Shown here in pieces: positions 15,147 to 22,945 of a stretch of 38,330 nt of DNA (position 1 is the first letter of the stretch; the number at the start of each line of letters is the position of its first letter). Under the pieces are notes generated by a model. That model made no database searches and had not been told where the DNA came from. It saw nothing but the letters and a program-made list of their open reading frames with translations. The stretch lies in the NCBI GenBank assembly GCA_018065565.1, contig JAGHSZ010000098.1, positions 1 to 38,330 of the forward strand, read 5' to 3'. The translations under genes were made by a program, and so were the position numbers. This DNA comes from Candidatus Colivivens caballi (lineage in GTDB: Bacteria > Bacteroidota > Bacteroidia > Bacteroidales > Bacteroidaceae).

Positions 15147-17441
15147 TCAGATTCGTGCCACATCCTTTACATCTGGAATCTTTTTGAGGTTGTCGATGAT
15201 GGTTTTCACCTCTTTCACATCGTGGACAAAGAGCGTGACTTTGCCTTCGAAGATGCCGTCGTTGCTTTCGATTTCCATCTTGCGGATGTTTGCGTTGAAG
15301 AGCTGAGAGATGACATTGGTGATGCTGTTGATGAGTCCGATGTTGTCAACGCCGTTGATGCGGATGGTGACGAGGAACTGCTGCTGGTGGTTCATGTCCC
15401 ACTTGGCGGAGTAGATGCGCTTGCCGTAGTTTGCCTTGATGCGCATGGCGGTAGGGCATTGCAGTTTGTGGATGTGCATCTGGTTGTCGTCGTCGAGGTA
15501 GCACATGACAGGGTCGCCCGGGATAGGGTTGCAGCATTCGGCGAGGTGGAACTTGTGCTGCACTGTGTCCTCGGTGAGCATCAGAGGGCGTCGCTTGTCG
15601 TAGCCTTCGGTGTTGACGATGGTGTCGAGTGCCTGGGCTGTCTTTGCGCCGTCGCCGTTCTTCTTGTTTCTGCCGAATGACAGTATCTTTCTCCAACCTC
15701 CCTTGTCCTTCTGTTTGAGGAAAGCTTCGTCGTCGGCAAGGTTTATCTTTTCCTGTCCGATGGCGAGGTAGAGTTCATCGGGTTTGCGCAGTGAGTGGTG
15801 CTTGCAGAGTTTGTCGATGTTGGCTGTGTCGCGCACCAGTTCTATCTTCTGGAAGAATTCGTCGAGCATGGCACTGCCTAACTGTCGCTGTTCGCGTTCC
15901 TCTTTCCTTATGGCAGAGAGAATCTTGGTGCGTGCCTTGGCTGTGCTTGCCATGCTGAGCCACGAACTCTGTACTTTCTGCGACTTCTGTGTGAGAATCT
16001 CGACCTGGTCGCCGCTTTGCAGCAGGTAACTCATTGGCACGAGTTTGTGGTTGACCTTTGCCCCGATGCAGTGGTTGCCCACGACGGTGTGGATGGTGTA
16101 GGCAAAGTCGAGTGCTGTCGATCCCATCGGCATGGTGCGGAGTTCGCCCTTTGGTGTGAACACCACAATCTCGGATGCATAGAGGTTGAGTTTGATGGTG
16201 TCGAGGAAGTCCATCGCGTCAGGCTGTGGGTCGTCGAGTATTTCCTTGATGGTGACAAGCCACTTGTCGAGTTCGACTGACGAAGGGCTGTCGTCCTCCT
16301 CGTGTGATGTCTTGACGATGGTGTGTCCCTGTTCATCGACGGTGGTGGTGTCCTTGTATTTCCAGTGTGCAGCAAATCCCTTCTCGGCGATGTCGTCCAT
16401 TCGGCGGCTACGAATCTGTACTTCAATCCATTCGCCCTTGCTGCTCATCAGTGTGATGTGCAGTGCCTGATAGCCGTTAGCCTTTGGATGGCTGACCCAG
16501 TCGCGCAGTCGTTCAGGGTGTGAAGGGTAGAGCTGTGTGATGCCGACATAGACATTGAAGCATTCGTTGCGTTCGTCCCATCCCTCTCGGGGCTCGAACA
16601 CGATGCGCACGGCGAGTATGTCATAGATTTCCTCGAACGGGATGTGCTTGTTCTGCATTTTGGTCCAGATGGAGTACGGAGTCTTGATTCGTGCCTTGAT
16701 TTCGTACTTGATGCCCATCTTGTCGAGTTGGGTGCGGATCGGTGCTGTAAACTCTTCGAACACGGTGCTTCGTTCAGCTTCGGTCACAGCCAGTTTGGTC
16801 TCGATGGCTGCATACTCGGCAGGGTGTTCGTACTTGAAGGCAAGGTTTTCGAGTTCTGACTTTATGGCGTTCAGACCCAGTCGGTTGGCGAGTGGTGCAT
16901 AGATGTAGAGTGTCTCGCCTGCAATTTTGTACTGCTTGTCAACACGCTGGCTGCCAAGGGTGCGCATGTTGTGCAGACGGTCAGCCATCTTGATGAGGAC
17001 CACGCGGATGTCGTCGTTCATGGTGAGCAGCAGCTTCTTGAAGTTTTCGGCTTGCGCAGATGCGTGTTCGCCGAATATGCCGCCCGATATCTTGGTCAGA
17101 CCATCGACAATCTGTGCAATCTTTGGTCCGAACATGTTTTCGATGTCTTCGGTGGTGTAGTCAGTGTCTTCGACCACATCGTGGAGGAGTGCCGAGCAGA
17201 TGGATGTGGAACCGAGTCCGATTTCACCAGCCACAATCTGTGCGACGGCAATCGGGTGCATGATGTAAGGCTCGCCCGAAAGCCGGCGTACCCCTTTGTG
17301 GGCATGCCGTGCAAAGTTGAATGCCTTGGTGATGATGTCCACCTTCTTGCGGTGCTTGGTAGTGAGGTATGTGTCAATCAGATGCTGAAAGGCCTCATCT
17401 ATCTGCTTTGCTTCTAACATTTCGTTGGTTAACTCTTCCAT
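15147..17441 (-). CDS. RelA/SpoT family (p)ppGpp synthetase/hydrolase
   Basis: Stringent-response enzyme of 764 residues with full domain order: HD hydrolase domain (about 45-200, HD pair at 87-88 in LLHDVVEDTD, and ADRLHNMRT), nucleotidyl synthetase domain (about 240-360, with HPKANGYQALH and EVQIRSRRM), TGS (about 415-475), and a C-terminal ACT domain. The HD residues are intact, so it is probably bifunctional (Rel/SpoT type). It lies 18 bases after the DUF5683 gene, in the same direction. Confidence 0.95.
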   Translation of the reverse strand: MEELTNEMLEAKQIDEAFQHLIDTYLTTKHRKKVDIITKAFNFARHAHKGVRRLSGEPYIMHPIAVAQIVAGEIGLGSTSICSALLHDVVEDTDYTTEDIENMFGPKIAQIVDGLTKISGGIFGEHASAQAENFKKLLLTMNDDIRVVLIKMADRLHNMRTLGSQRVDKQYKIAGETLYIYAPLANRLGLNAIKSELENLAFKYEHPAEYAAIETKLAVTEAERSTVFEEFTAPIRTQLDKMGIKYEIKARIKTPYSIWTKMQNKHIPFEEIYDILAVRIVFEPREGWDERNECFNVYVGITQLYPSHPERLRDWVSHPKANGYQALHITLMSSKGEWIEVQIRSRRMDDIAEKGFAAHWKYKDTTTVDEQGHTIVKTSHEEDDSPSSVELDKWLVTIKEILDDPQPDAMDFLDTIKLNLYASEIVVFTPKGELRTMPMGSTALDFAYTIHTVVGNHCIGAKVNHKLVPMSYLLQSGDQVEILTQKSQKVQSSWLSMASTAKARTKILSAIRKEEREQRQLGSAMLDEFFQKIELVRDTANIDKLCKHHSLRKPDELYLAIGQEKINLADDEAFLKQKDKGGWRKILSFGRNKKNGDGAKTAQALDTIVNTEGYDKRRPLMLTEDTVQHKFHLAECCNPIPGDPVMCYLDDDNQMHIHKLQCPTAMRIKANYGKRIYSAKWDMNHQQQFLVTIRINGVDNIGLINSITNVISQLFNANIRKMEIESNDGIFEGKVTLFVHDVKEVKTIIDNLKKIPDVKDVARI

Positions 17442-17459
17442 GGTGGTGCTATGTGTGTT

Positions 17460-18317
17460 TTAGAAACTGAGGCTGCATTTCACTCCGTATGCCTGGCTTG
17501 GATATGGTGAGCGGGCAGCGAGTGAGTTGTTGTTGATGACCGACGGGTGTACCTTCATGGTCAGGTCGTGACTGATGTCGAAACTTGACAGTTCGGCATC
17601 GACATATGCATCGATGACGCTGAGCGCATATACGCCTATCATGCAGAAGAGGCTGAGGTCGCGGTAGCGTCGGTAGTAGTCTTTCTTGCGTTTGAACAAG
17701 TCTTTCAGGTACTGCATGTTGGCCTCGGCATTGTAGTTGGTCGGCAGGAAGTTCTCGAAACTTTTGGTGTTCGGGTCGTTGTCCATGATGTCGATGTATG
17801 CCTGCGAGTAGTCGCGGTACATGGTGCCGTTCCAGTTGAGCGCATAGACGCAGCCCAGGAATCCTCCGTAGATGATAGGCAACTTCCAGTACTTTCGGTT
17901 ATAGATCTGTCCGCCGCCCGGGAACACGATGGCGAGCCATAGTGCTTTCTTTGAGTCGGGCACAAACTGCTTGCGTGCCTTCACTGCCTCTTTGAGTTCG
18001 CTGCTGGTGAGGTTCATCAGCGAGTCGAGAGCCACGAGCGTGTCGGCCATGGTGACACTGACGGTGCTGTCGGGCAGTGGCGCAATGCTGTCGGGTACGG
18101 GGCGCAGGGCGGCTTTCATCTCCTCCATGCGCTTCACGCTGTCCATTCGCAGTGAGTCGAGGTAGGTGGGACGAACGGTCTGTTCGCGGTGCTGTTGAGC
18201 CTTTGGCACCTTTGCCTCGGACTTGTTCTGTGCCGAAGCGGGCAGTGCCATGAAGGCGAGCATCATGATGACGAAGCCCACAACCTTATACCTTATATTA
18301 TATATATAGTCAATCAT
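17460..18317 (-). CDS. DUF5683 family envelope protein
   Basis: A 285-residue protein of unknown function found in Bacteroidota. A signal peptide ends ALPASA|QNK (cut before Gln30). A Ser/Pro-rich region follows to about residue 105, then the conserved part KKALWLAIVFPGGGQIYNRK with membrane-associated segments (about 125-165 and 215-235). The frame runs 91 codons further upstream across parA, but the ATG at 18317 overlaps the parA stop (ATGA) and begins the signal peptide, so translation is probably coupled to parA. From memory, this family usually lies next to par and relA genes in Bacteroidota; its role is not established. Confidence 0.85.
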   Translation of the reverse strand: MIDYIYNIRYKVVGFVIMMLAFMALPASAQNKSEAKVPKAQQHREQTVRPTYLDSLRMDSVKRMEEMKAALRPVPDSIAPLPDSTVSVTMADTLVALDSLMNLTSSELKEAVKARKQFVPDSKKALWLAIVFPGGGQIYNRKYWKLPIIYGGFLGCVYALNWNGTMYRDYSQAYIDIMDNDPNTKSFENFLPTNYNAEANMQYLKDLFKRKKDYYRRYRDLSLFCMIGVYALSVIDAYVDAELSSFDISHDLTMKVHPSVINNNSLAARSPYPSQAYGVKCSLSF

Positions 18318-19072
18318 TTCAATCTCTCTTTTTCCAGTGTCAGCAATTCTGAGGCCAGTTCGGCGTAGTTGGCTGCGAGGTCTGTGCCTTCGATGATGAC
18401 CGTGTCGAACAACATGCCTTCGAAGTTGCGGATTAACTCTTGCAAGTTGCGCGCCGCGGCACGGAGCCTGCGGTCGTAGCGCGTGACAAGAAACCGTTCC
18501 AGTGTGAGTCGCTCGTTCCAGTGGGTGCTGACGGTCTTGATGGTACTCATTATGGTATCGACTCCGTCCATGCCGAAGTAGTCGCAGCACAAAGGCACAA
18601 TCACACTGTCAGACGCAGCCAAGGCATTGATGGTCAGTAGCCCGACTGACGATGGGGTGTCAATCACGATGTAGTCGAACTGCTTGCTGACGGCATCGAG
18701 CATCTGACTCATACGCAGTTCACGGTCGGGACAGTTGATGCCGCTAATCTCGAAGCGGACCACTTCTTCTGAACCAATAATGACGCTCAGCCCCTTGTCC
18801 ACCATCGTTATCGCATCAGTCACATCGGCTTTGCCTTCCAGACATTCAGCCAACAGACTTTTGCAGCACGACCTCACTGCTGCGTTGCTCGCCCCGTCGG
18901 ATGCACTGTTGTGCATTTCGTCGGTTAGCCGCATTTCCAGACCCGACATGGGGTCGGCATCAACCAGCAGGACTTTCCTGCCATAGCACGACAATGCATG
19001 AGCCAGATGCCATGCAGTGGTGCTCTTGCCCGCTGCATTCTGGGGGTTCACTATCGAAATGGTCTTGCTCAT
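18314..19072 (-). CDS. Divergent ParA/Soj-family ATPase without a ParB partner
   Basis: A 252-residue P-loop ATPase of the ParA/MinD class. Visible are a Walker A-like PQNAAGKSTT (10-19), VLLVDADP (switch, near 34-41), and Walker B YIVIDTPSS (near 134) followed by SDSVIVPLCCDYFGMDGV. The canonical deviant Walker A is KGGxGKT; here the signature lysine is Gln11 and the two glycines are Asn and Ala, though the P-loop Lys16 is kept. No parB follows. Its stop overlaps the DUF5683 start. Palindrome array 2 lies 350-560 bases upstream of its start codon. Function in segregation or protein positioning is inferred only from the fold. Confidence 0.82.
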   Translation of the reverse strand: MSKTISIVNPQNAAGKSTTAWHLAHALSCYGRKVLLVDADPMSGLEMRLTDEMHNSASDGASNAAVRSCCKSLLAECLEGKADVTDAITMVDKGLSVIIGSEEVVRFEISGINCPDRELRMSQMLDAVSKQFDYIVIDTPSSVGLLTINALAASDSVIVPLCCDYFGMDGVDTIMSTIKTVSTHWNERLTLERFLVTRYDRRLRAAARNLQELIRNFEGMLFDTVIIEGTDLAANYAELASELLTLEKERLK

Positions 19073-19163
19073 TTGCTTTTCAGTCTCTTGCTGTTATGTC
19101 TCTGCCAGTGTGGCTTGAATGCGGAGTCGTTGCCCGTTTGGGCATATTGTCCGAAATAAAATG

Positions 19164-19194
19164 CAAATTTAGCAATTATTCATAATATATGCAA
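19164..19194 (-). promoter_or_regulatory. Promoter of the parA-DUF5683-relA-prfA operon
   Basis: On the minus strand TTG, 20 bases, then TAAATTTG: a full match to the Bacteroidales promoter. The leader would be about 85 bases. Confidence 0.78.
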
Positions 19195-19270
19195 CACATT
19201 TGCAGGTTTTAACAGATTTTTCTGCGTTTCTGTGTGTTGGCATACCGTATTGTTGCTCTGTGCTTTCATT

Positions 19271-19387
19271 TCACAAGATTAACTTGTACGAAAGACGAAT
19301 CAGGACATCGTACCTACGAATCGATATTTCGCGAAGCTCAATATCTACTGAGATGCCACCCTCAGTCTTTATGCCCACATAACCGCA
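19271..19387 (-). pseudogene. Possible gene remnant, 38 open codons
   Basis: Between two TGA stops the minus strand reads a 38-codon peptide with alternating polar and hydrophobic residues (ISVDIELREISIRRYDVLIR) ending SYKLIL. It has no ATG. The alternation resembles the end of an outer-membrane beta-barrel. The plus strand is also open over the same bases (19200-19382), so this may be a non-coding conserved block. It lies between the parA promoter and array 2. Confidence 0.25.
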
Positions 19388-19423
19388 TCATTCGAAATGC
19401 CGGATGAACAGGTTTTCCTTCAT

Positions 19424-19629
19424 GAGCGGTGATAAATGCCTTCACGAACGCTCATAAATTGTCAAACGAGCGCTCGGTAATATAAAATGGTGTACACCTT
19501 CTTGCAAAAAGGTGTACACCTTATCCCGGAAAGGTGTACACGAAAATTCAGGAAGGTGTACACCTTTTTTAATCTATGACCGCTCGTGAAGGAAAACATG
19601 AGCGCTCGTGAGAACAAACATGAGCGGTC
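19424..19629. repeat. Palindrome array, copy 2 (ten sites, 22-bp phase)
   Basis: Same 3-4-3 design as copy 1. GAGCGCTC-type sites start at 19424, 19446 and 19468; GGTGTACACC-type at 19489, 19511, 19533 and 19555; GAGCGCTC-type at 19578, 19600 and 19622. All centre-to-centre distances are 22 bp except where the degenerate first site makes the centre arbitrary. Spacers agree with copy 1 at many positions (TAATATAAAA before the first GGTGTACACC, GAAAATTCAG before the fourth, GGAAAACAT in the right arm). It lies between the divergent parA and glycosyltransferase genes. Bases 19630-19757 show nothing else recognisable. Confidence 0.93.
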
Positions 19630-19757
19630 GTGAAAGGAAATGCCTCAGCAGTCGGGTTTGTCGGCTGATGGCTGGTGCAATCTGGCGCATACAGGCTTTT
19701 TTGCCTGTGAATGCAAAAAATATGGGTGGTGATGGTCGCACTCTTCACTTTTTTTCG

Positions 19758-19765
19758 TATCTTTG
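19758..19765 (+). promoter_or_regulatory. -7 element of the glycosyltransferase gene
   Basis: TATCTTTG matches TAnnTTTG. No clear -33 box. The leader would be about 68 bases. Confidence 0.6.
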
Positions 19766-19839
19766 CCGAGAAATAGCGAATTGAATGAATGAACAGGGCT
19801 TATGCCCGTTTCCCCATAATATAAAAATCGAGAGTACTT

Positions 19840-21153
19840 ATGTACGCACCATTAGCATTATTTGTCTATAACCGCTTGGAACTGACCAAGCAAGTGATTG
19901 CTCAACTGCTGACCAACACACTGGCTTATGAGACTGAACTCTATGTGTTCTCTGACGGAGGGCGCGACGAACAGTCGTCGGCCGAGGTGAGGGCAGTCCG
20001 TGAATATATGCACGAACTGGAAAAAGACTCTGCCACCCGCCATCTGTTCAAGTCGGTCACTATCGTTGAGCGTCCTGAAAACTGGGGTGCTAACCGCAAC
20101 ATAACAGAGGGCGTGAACTATGTGTTCAAGGATCACGATACCGTGATAGTGCTTGAAGACGACATATTTGTCTCGGAGTTCTTCCTCGACTACATGAACA
20201 CATCGTTCGGCATCTACGAGAAGGATGAAAAGGTGATGCATGTGTCGGCATTCAGCAACCTCGACCTCATCAACGACCACCCATTGCTCGTGTATGACAA
20301 CCCTTATTCCGACCTGATGAACGAAACTTACTTCACTCCACACATGTCGGACTGGGGATGGGGTACATGGCGCGACCGCTGGGAGAAGCATTTCAAGCAG
20401 TTCGGTTCTGAGGCTGAGGCTCTTGAAGGCGTTCCGCAGGCAATGCGCGACAAAATGCAGTATGAAGGCAACTACCCATGTCTGGAACTGTTGAAGAAGT
20501 CGCCTATACCATGGAACATCTGCTGGGAGATAGCGATTTACAAGGCTGACGGTGTGTGTCTGACTCCTGGCTACACACTTGTACGCAACATAGGGCTGCG
20601 CTCGGGTTCGCATTTCACACAGCGCGAACAACTGTCGTACTACAACTTCGACCGTACTCCGGCTGAACGACTCATCAAGGTCAACCGCCGTCCGATTGCT
20701 CCAAAGGCCGACATTGAGGCACTGTTTACTGAGGCGATCAAGGATAACGGACTGGTATATACTCCACTGGGCAAGGTGGCACGCGTCGTGATGCAAGGCG
20801 GTCAGGGACTTGGCGACTTCACAAAGTCGTCGGGCAGCGTCATGGCAAAGACCGGCAGAGTGCTCGGCAAAGTGGGCGGTGACCTGGGCAAGTTGCTCGT
20901 GAAGTTTGGTGGCAAGGCAGGTGTCGCTCTTAAAAAGTTTGGTGCAGAGGCTGGCAAGGCTTCCGTCAAATATGGCGGTCAATTAGGCGTGTTGCTCGTG
21001 AAACTGGGCAAGGTGCTACTCGTACTGCTGAAACGACTGTTGCAGGAGATTGTCCGTGCAACCCCTTATGTCGTAGGTTTCTTCCAACAACTGTTCCGCC
21101 TCATCGCTGATGGCATCAAGAAACTCATAAACCTCATAATGTCAAAGATGTAA
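19840..21153 (+). CDS. GT-A glycosyltransferase with amphipathic 11-residue-repeat tail
   Basis: Residues 1-290 form a GT-A type sugar transferase: an N-terminal ALFVYNRLE strand, NWGANRNI (81-88), and metal/nucleotide motif LEDDIF (105-110), with DWGWGTWRDRW (171-181) further on. The EDD motif and WGWGTW segment recall GnT-I-like and family-2 enzymes. Residues 311-437 are unusual: at least six consecutive 11-residue units (338-348, 349-359, 360-370, 371-381, 382-392, 393-403) rich in Gly, Lys, Val and Leu, with no acceptor-type domain. Such hendecads usually form membrane-surface helices, so the tail may anchor the enzyme to the inner membrane. The methyltransferase gene follows after 11 bases. 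Confidence 0.87.
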   Translation: MYAPLALFVYNRLELTKQVIAQLLTNTLAYETELYVFSDGGRDEQSSAEVRAVREYMHELEKDSATRHLFKSVTIVERPENWGANRNITEGVNYVFKDHDTVIVLEDDIFVSEFFLDYMNTSFGIYEKDEKVMHVSAFSNLDLINDHPLLVYDNPYSDLMNETYFTPHMSDWGWGTWRDRWEKHFKQFGSEAEALEGVPQAMRDKMQYEGNYPCLELLKKSPIPWNICWEIAIYKADGVCLTPGYTLVRNIGLRSGSHFTQREQLSYYNFDRTPAERLIKVNRRPIAPKADIEALFTEAIKDNGLVYTPLGKVARVVMQGGQGLGDFTKSSGSVMAKTGRVLGKVGGDLGKLLVKFGGKAGVALKKFGAEAGKASVKYGGQLGVLLVKLGKVLLVLLKRLLQEIVRATPYVVGFFQQLFRLIADGIKKLINLIMSKM

Positions 21154-21164
21154 GCCCTGGGCTT

Positions 21165-22373
21165 ATGACCAACAGTGAATACATACTGCTGCACCGCAAC
21201 GACGATGTCCGCGACCTGGCACTGAAACCATGTCCCGACGGAGTTGACCTGCGCCGTGCACTTGTACAGATAAGTGGCTGGCAGAAGGCCATGCAGAAAT
21301 TGCCGTCGTGGACTCAGAACGACGGCATTATTTTTCCCGAACATTTGTCGATGGAACAATGTTCGTCGGAACGCACTGCTGAATACAAACTGTCGGTGGT
21401 CAGCCGGTTGTGTGCCGGAGGGCGGATGGTTGACCTCACCGCTGGTTTCGGCGTCGATGCCACAGTGATGGGCAGACATTTTCGCCATGTCACACTTGTG
21501 GAACGCAATCCGGAACTGTGCGACATCCTTCGCAACAACCTTCCACTGCTCAATGTGAAAGATAGTGAGGTTGTTAACTGTGACTGTGTGGAGTGGGTGG
21601 AAAACTACGATATGGCAACCGACGGGCAGTTCGACCTGCTGTTTCTCGACCCCGCAAGGCGCGATGTCAACGGACGGAAGACTGTGCTCATCGGCGACTG
21701 CACCCCCGATGTGTGCCAGTTGCAGACACGCTTGAAGATGATGGCAAAGGTGGTTGTGGTGAAGTTGTCGCCACTGCTCGACCTGACATCGGTCGAGCGC
21801 GAACTGACTGGACTCGCAGAACTGCATGTGGTAAGTGTGGAGAACGAGTGCAAGGAGGTGATTGCCGTGATGAGGAGCGATGCCGAAGGTGGTAGTCCTG
21901 AAATCATATGTGTGAATCTGACAAAGAGAGGCATCGAGCAATTCGTCTTCACTCGTGATGAAGAACGAGGGGCAAGGGTGGACTTTTTCCCGGCGGATGA
22001 TGCCGCTGGCACTCCCCTTTATCTGTACGAACCGAATGCGTCGGTGTTGAAGGCAGGTGCCTATCGGACAGTAGCGTCACGCTATGGAGTGCAGAAGGCA
22101 GAAACCAATTCGCATCTGTACTTTTCTGCCGATTTCATCGAAGATTTTCCGGGTCGGGCGTTTCGCGTCATCGACATAGTTCAGCCAAATAAGGCAGGAA
22201 TAAAACTATTGAAACAACTGAAAAAAGCCAACATAACAACACGCAATTACCCGATGTCGGTCAGTGAACTCCGACAAAAACTGCAATTGCGCGACGGTGG
22301 CGATAAATACCTTTTTGCAACTACGCTGACCGATGCCCGCCGTGTTGTTGCTGTGTGCGAGAAAAGATTATAG
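21165..22373 (+). CDS. Class I SAM-dependent methyltransferase, PG1098-like
   Basis: A 402-residue protein resembling the P. gingivalis PG1098 family. An N-terminal helical part (about 1-75) precedes a Rossmann methyltransferase domain with SAM motif VDLTAGFGVDA (89-99), VERNPE (112-117) and FLDPARRD (near 160-167), which recalls the catalytic (D/N)PP(Y/F)-type motif position. A ferredoxin-like and THUMP-like C-terminal region (about 275-400) suggests an RNA substrate, which is inference. It starts 11 bases after the glycosyltransferase stop, so the two are probably cotranscribed although no functional link is evident. Confidence 0.85.
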   Translation: MTNSEYILLHRNDDVRDLALKPCPDGVDLRRALVQISGWQKAMQKLPSWTQNDGIIFPEHLSMEQCSSERTAEYKLSVVSRLCAGGRMVDLTAGFGVDATVMGRHFRHVTLVERNPELCDILRNNLPLLNVKDSEVVNCDCVEWVENYDMATDGQFDLLFLDPARRDVNGRKTVLIGDCTPDVCQLQTRLKMMAKVVVVKLSPLLDLTSVERELTGLAELHVVSVENECKEVIAVMRSDAEGGSPEIICVNLTKRGIEQFVFTRDEERGARVDFFPADDAAGTPLYLYEPNASVLKAGAYRTVASRYGVQKAETNSHLYFSADFIEDFPGRAFRVIDIVQPNKAGIKLLKQLKKANITTRNYPMSVSELRQKLQLRDGGDKYLFATTLTDARRVVAVCEKRL

Positions 22374-22390
22374 ATTATAGGTTAAAGCTT

Positions 22391-22463
22391 AGAGCTTAGA
22401 ACTTCGAGTGCCATCCGGGTGGTTCTCTCACCTCTCAGCTCTCACCTCTAAACTCTAAGCTCT
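22391..22463. repeat. Inverted repeat and CTCTCACCTCT low-complexity tract between convergent genes
   Basis: AGAGCTTAGA (22391-22400) is complementary to TCTAAGCTCT (22454-22463). Between and after them are direct repeats of CTCTCACCTCTCAGCT. A transcript could form a 10-bp stem with a 53-base loop; without a T run it is only a weak terminator candidate. Confidence 0.5.
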
Positions 22464-22486
22464 CACCTCTCAGCTCTCCACTCTTC

Positions 22487-22945
22487 TCAACTCTTGATGG
22501 CAAGCACAGAATAGGCTACGACAATGTAGCGGAGACACTTGCCGAGAAATGTGGAGAGCAATGTTCCCCATACATTGGCACGAAGCACGCCGAGCGCAAT
22601 GGAAATGGCGGTTCCGAGAATCGGGATGAACGAGAAGAAACCCATCCATGAACCGTAACGCTGTACATATCGCTGGGCTGAGTCGAGTCGCTTCTCCTTA
22701 ATTCTGAACCACTTCTGTATCTGTGCAGGCGATGCTGCTGTTCCGATGAGGTAGTTGACCATCGAACCGACCACATTGCCGATGGTGCCAGCCACTACGG
22801 TCATCACTGGATCCATGTCGCTGCTTACGAGTAGGGCTGCCATTACAGCCTCGCTGCTGAACGGGAAGAATGTGCCGGCGAGAAATGATGCCAGGCCCAT
22901 GCCCCAATAGCCGTAACTGATGAAAAATTCGTTTAGAGGATCCAT
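22487..22945 (-). CDS. VTT/SNARE-associated (YqaA/DedA-like) membrane protein
   Basis: A 152-residue inner-membrane protein of the VTT superfamily, related to YqaA. It has about four hydrophobic segments, the re-entrant-loop feature FLAGTFFPFSSEAVMAAL (residues 20-37) and the GTIGNVVGSMVNYLIG helix with the conserved Gly residues, plus FFSFIPILGTAISIALG near 103-119. Homologues move lipid carriers or affect membrane homeostasis; the substrate here is unknown. Its start overlaps the end of the next gene upstream by 13 bases, so the two are translated from one message. Confidence 0.85.
   Translation of the reverse strand: MDPLNEFFISYGYWGMGLASFLAGTFFPFSSEAVMAALLVSSDMDPVMTVVAGTIGNVVGSMVNYLIGTAASPAQIQKWFRIKEKRLDSAQRYVQRYGSWMGFFSFIPILGTAISIALGVLRANVWGTLLSTFLGKCLRYIVVAYSVLAIKS

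Noticed and set aside
18318..18590. Upstream extension of the DUF5683 gene
   Set aside because: These 91 codons are His/Arg-rich antiframe sequence inside parA; the signal peptide begins at 18317.
19200..19382. Plus-strand 60-codon ORF
   Set aside because: No ATG context, overlaps the parA promoter region; kept only as an open block of unknown meaning.
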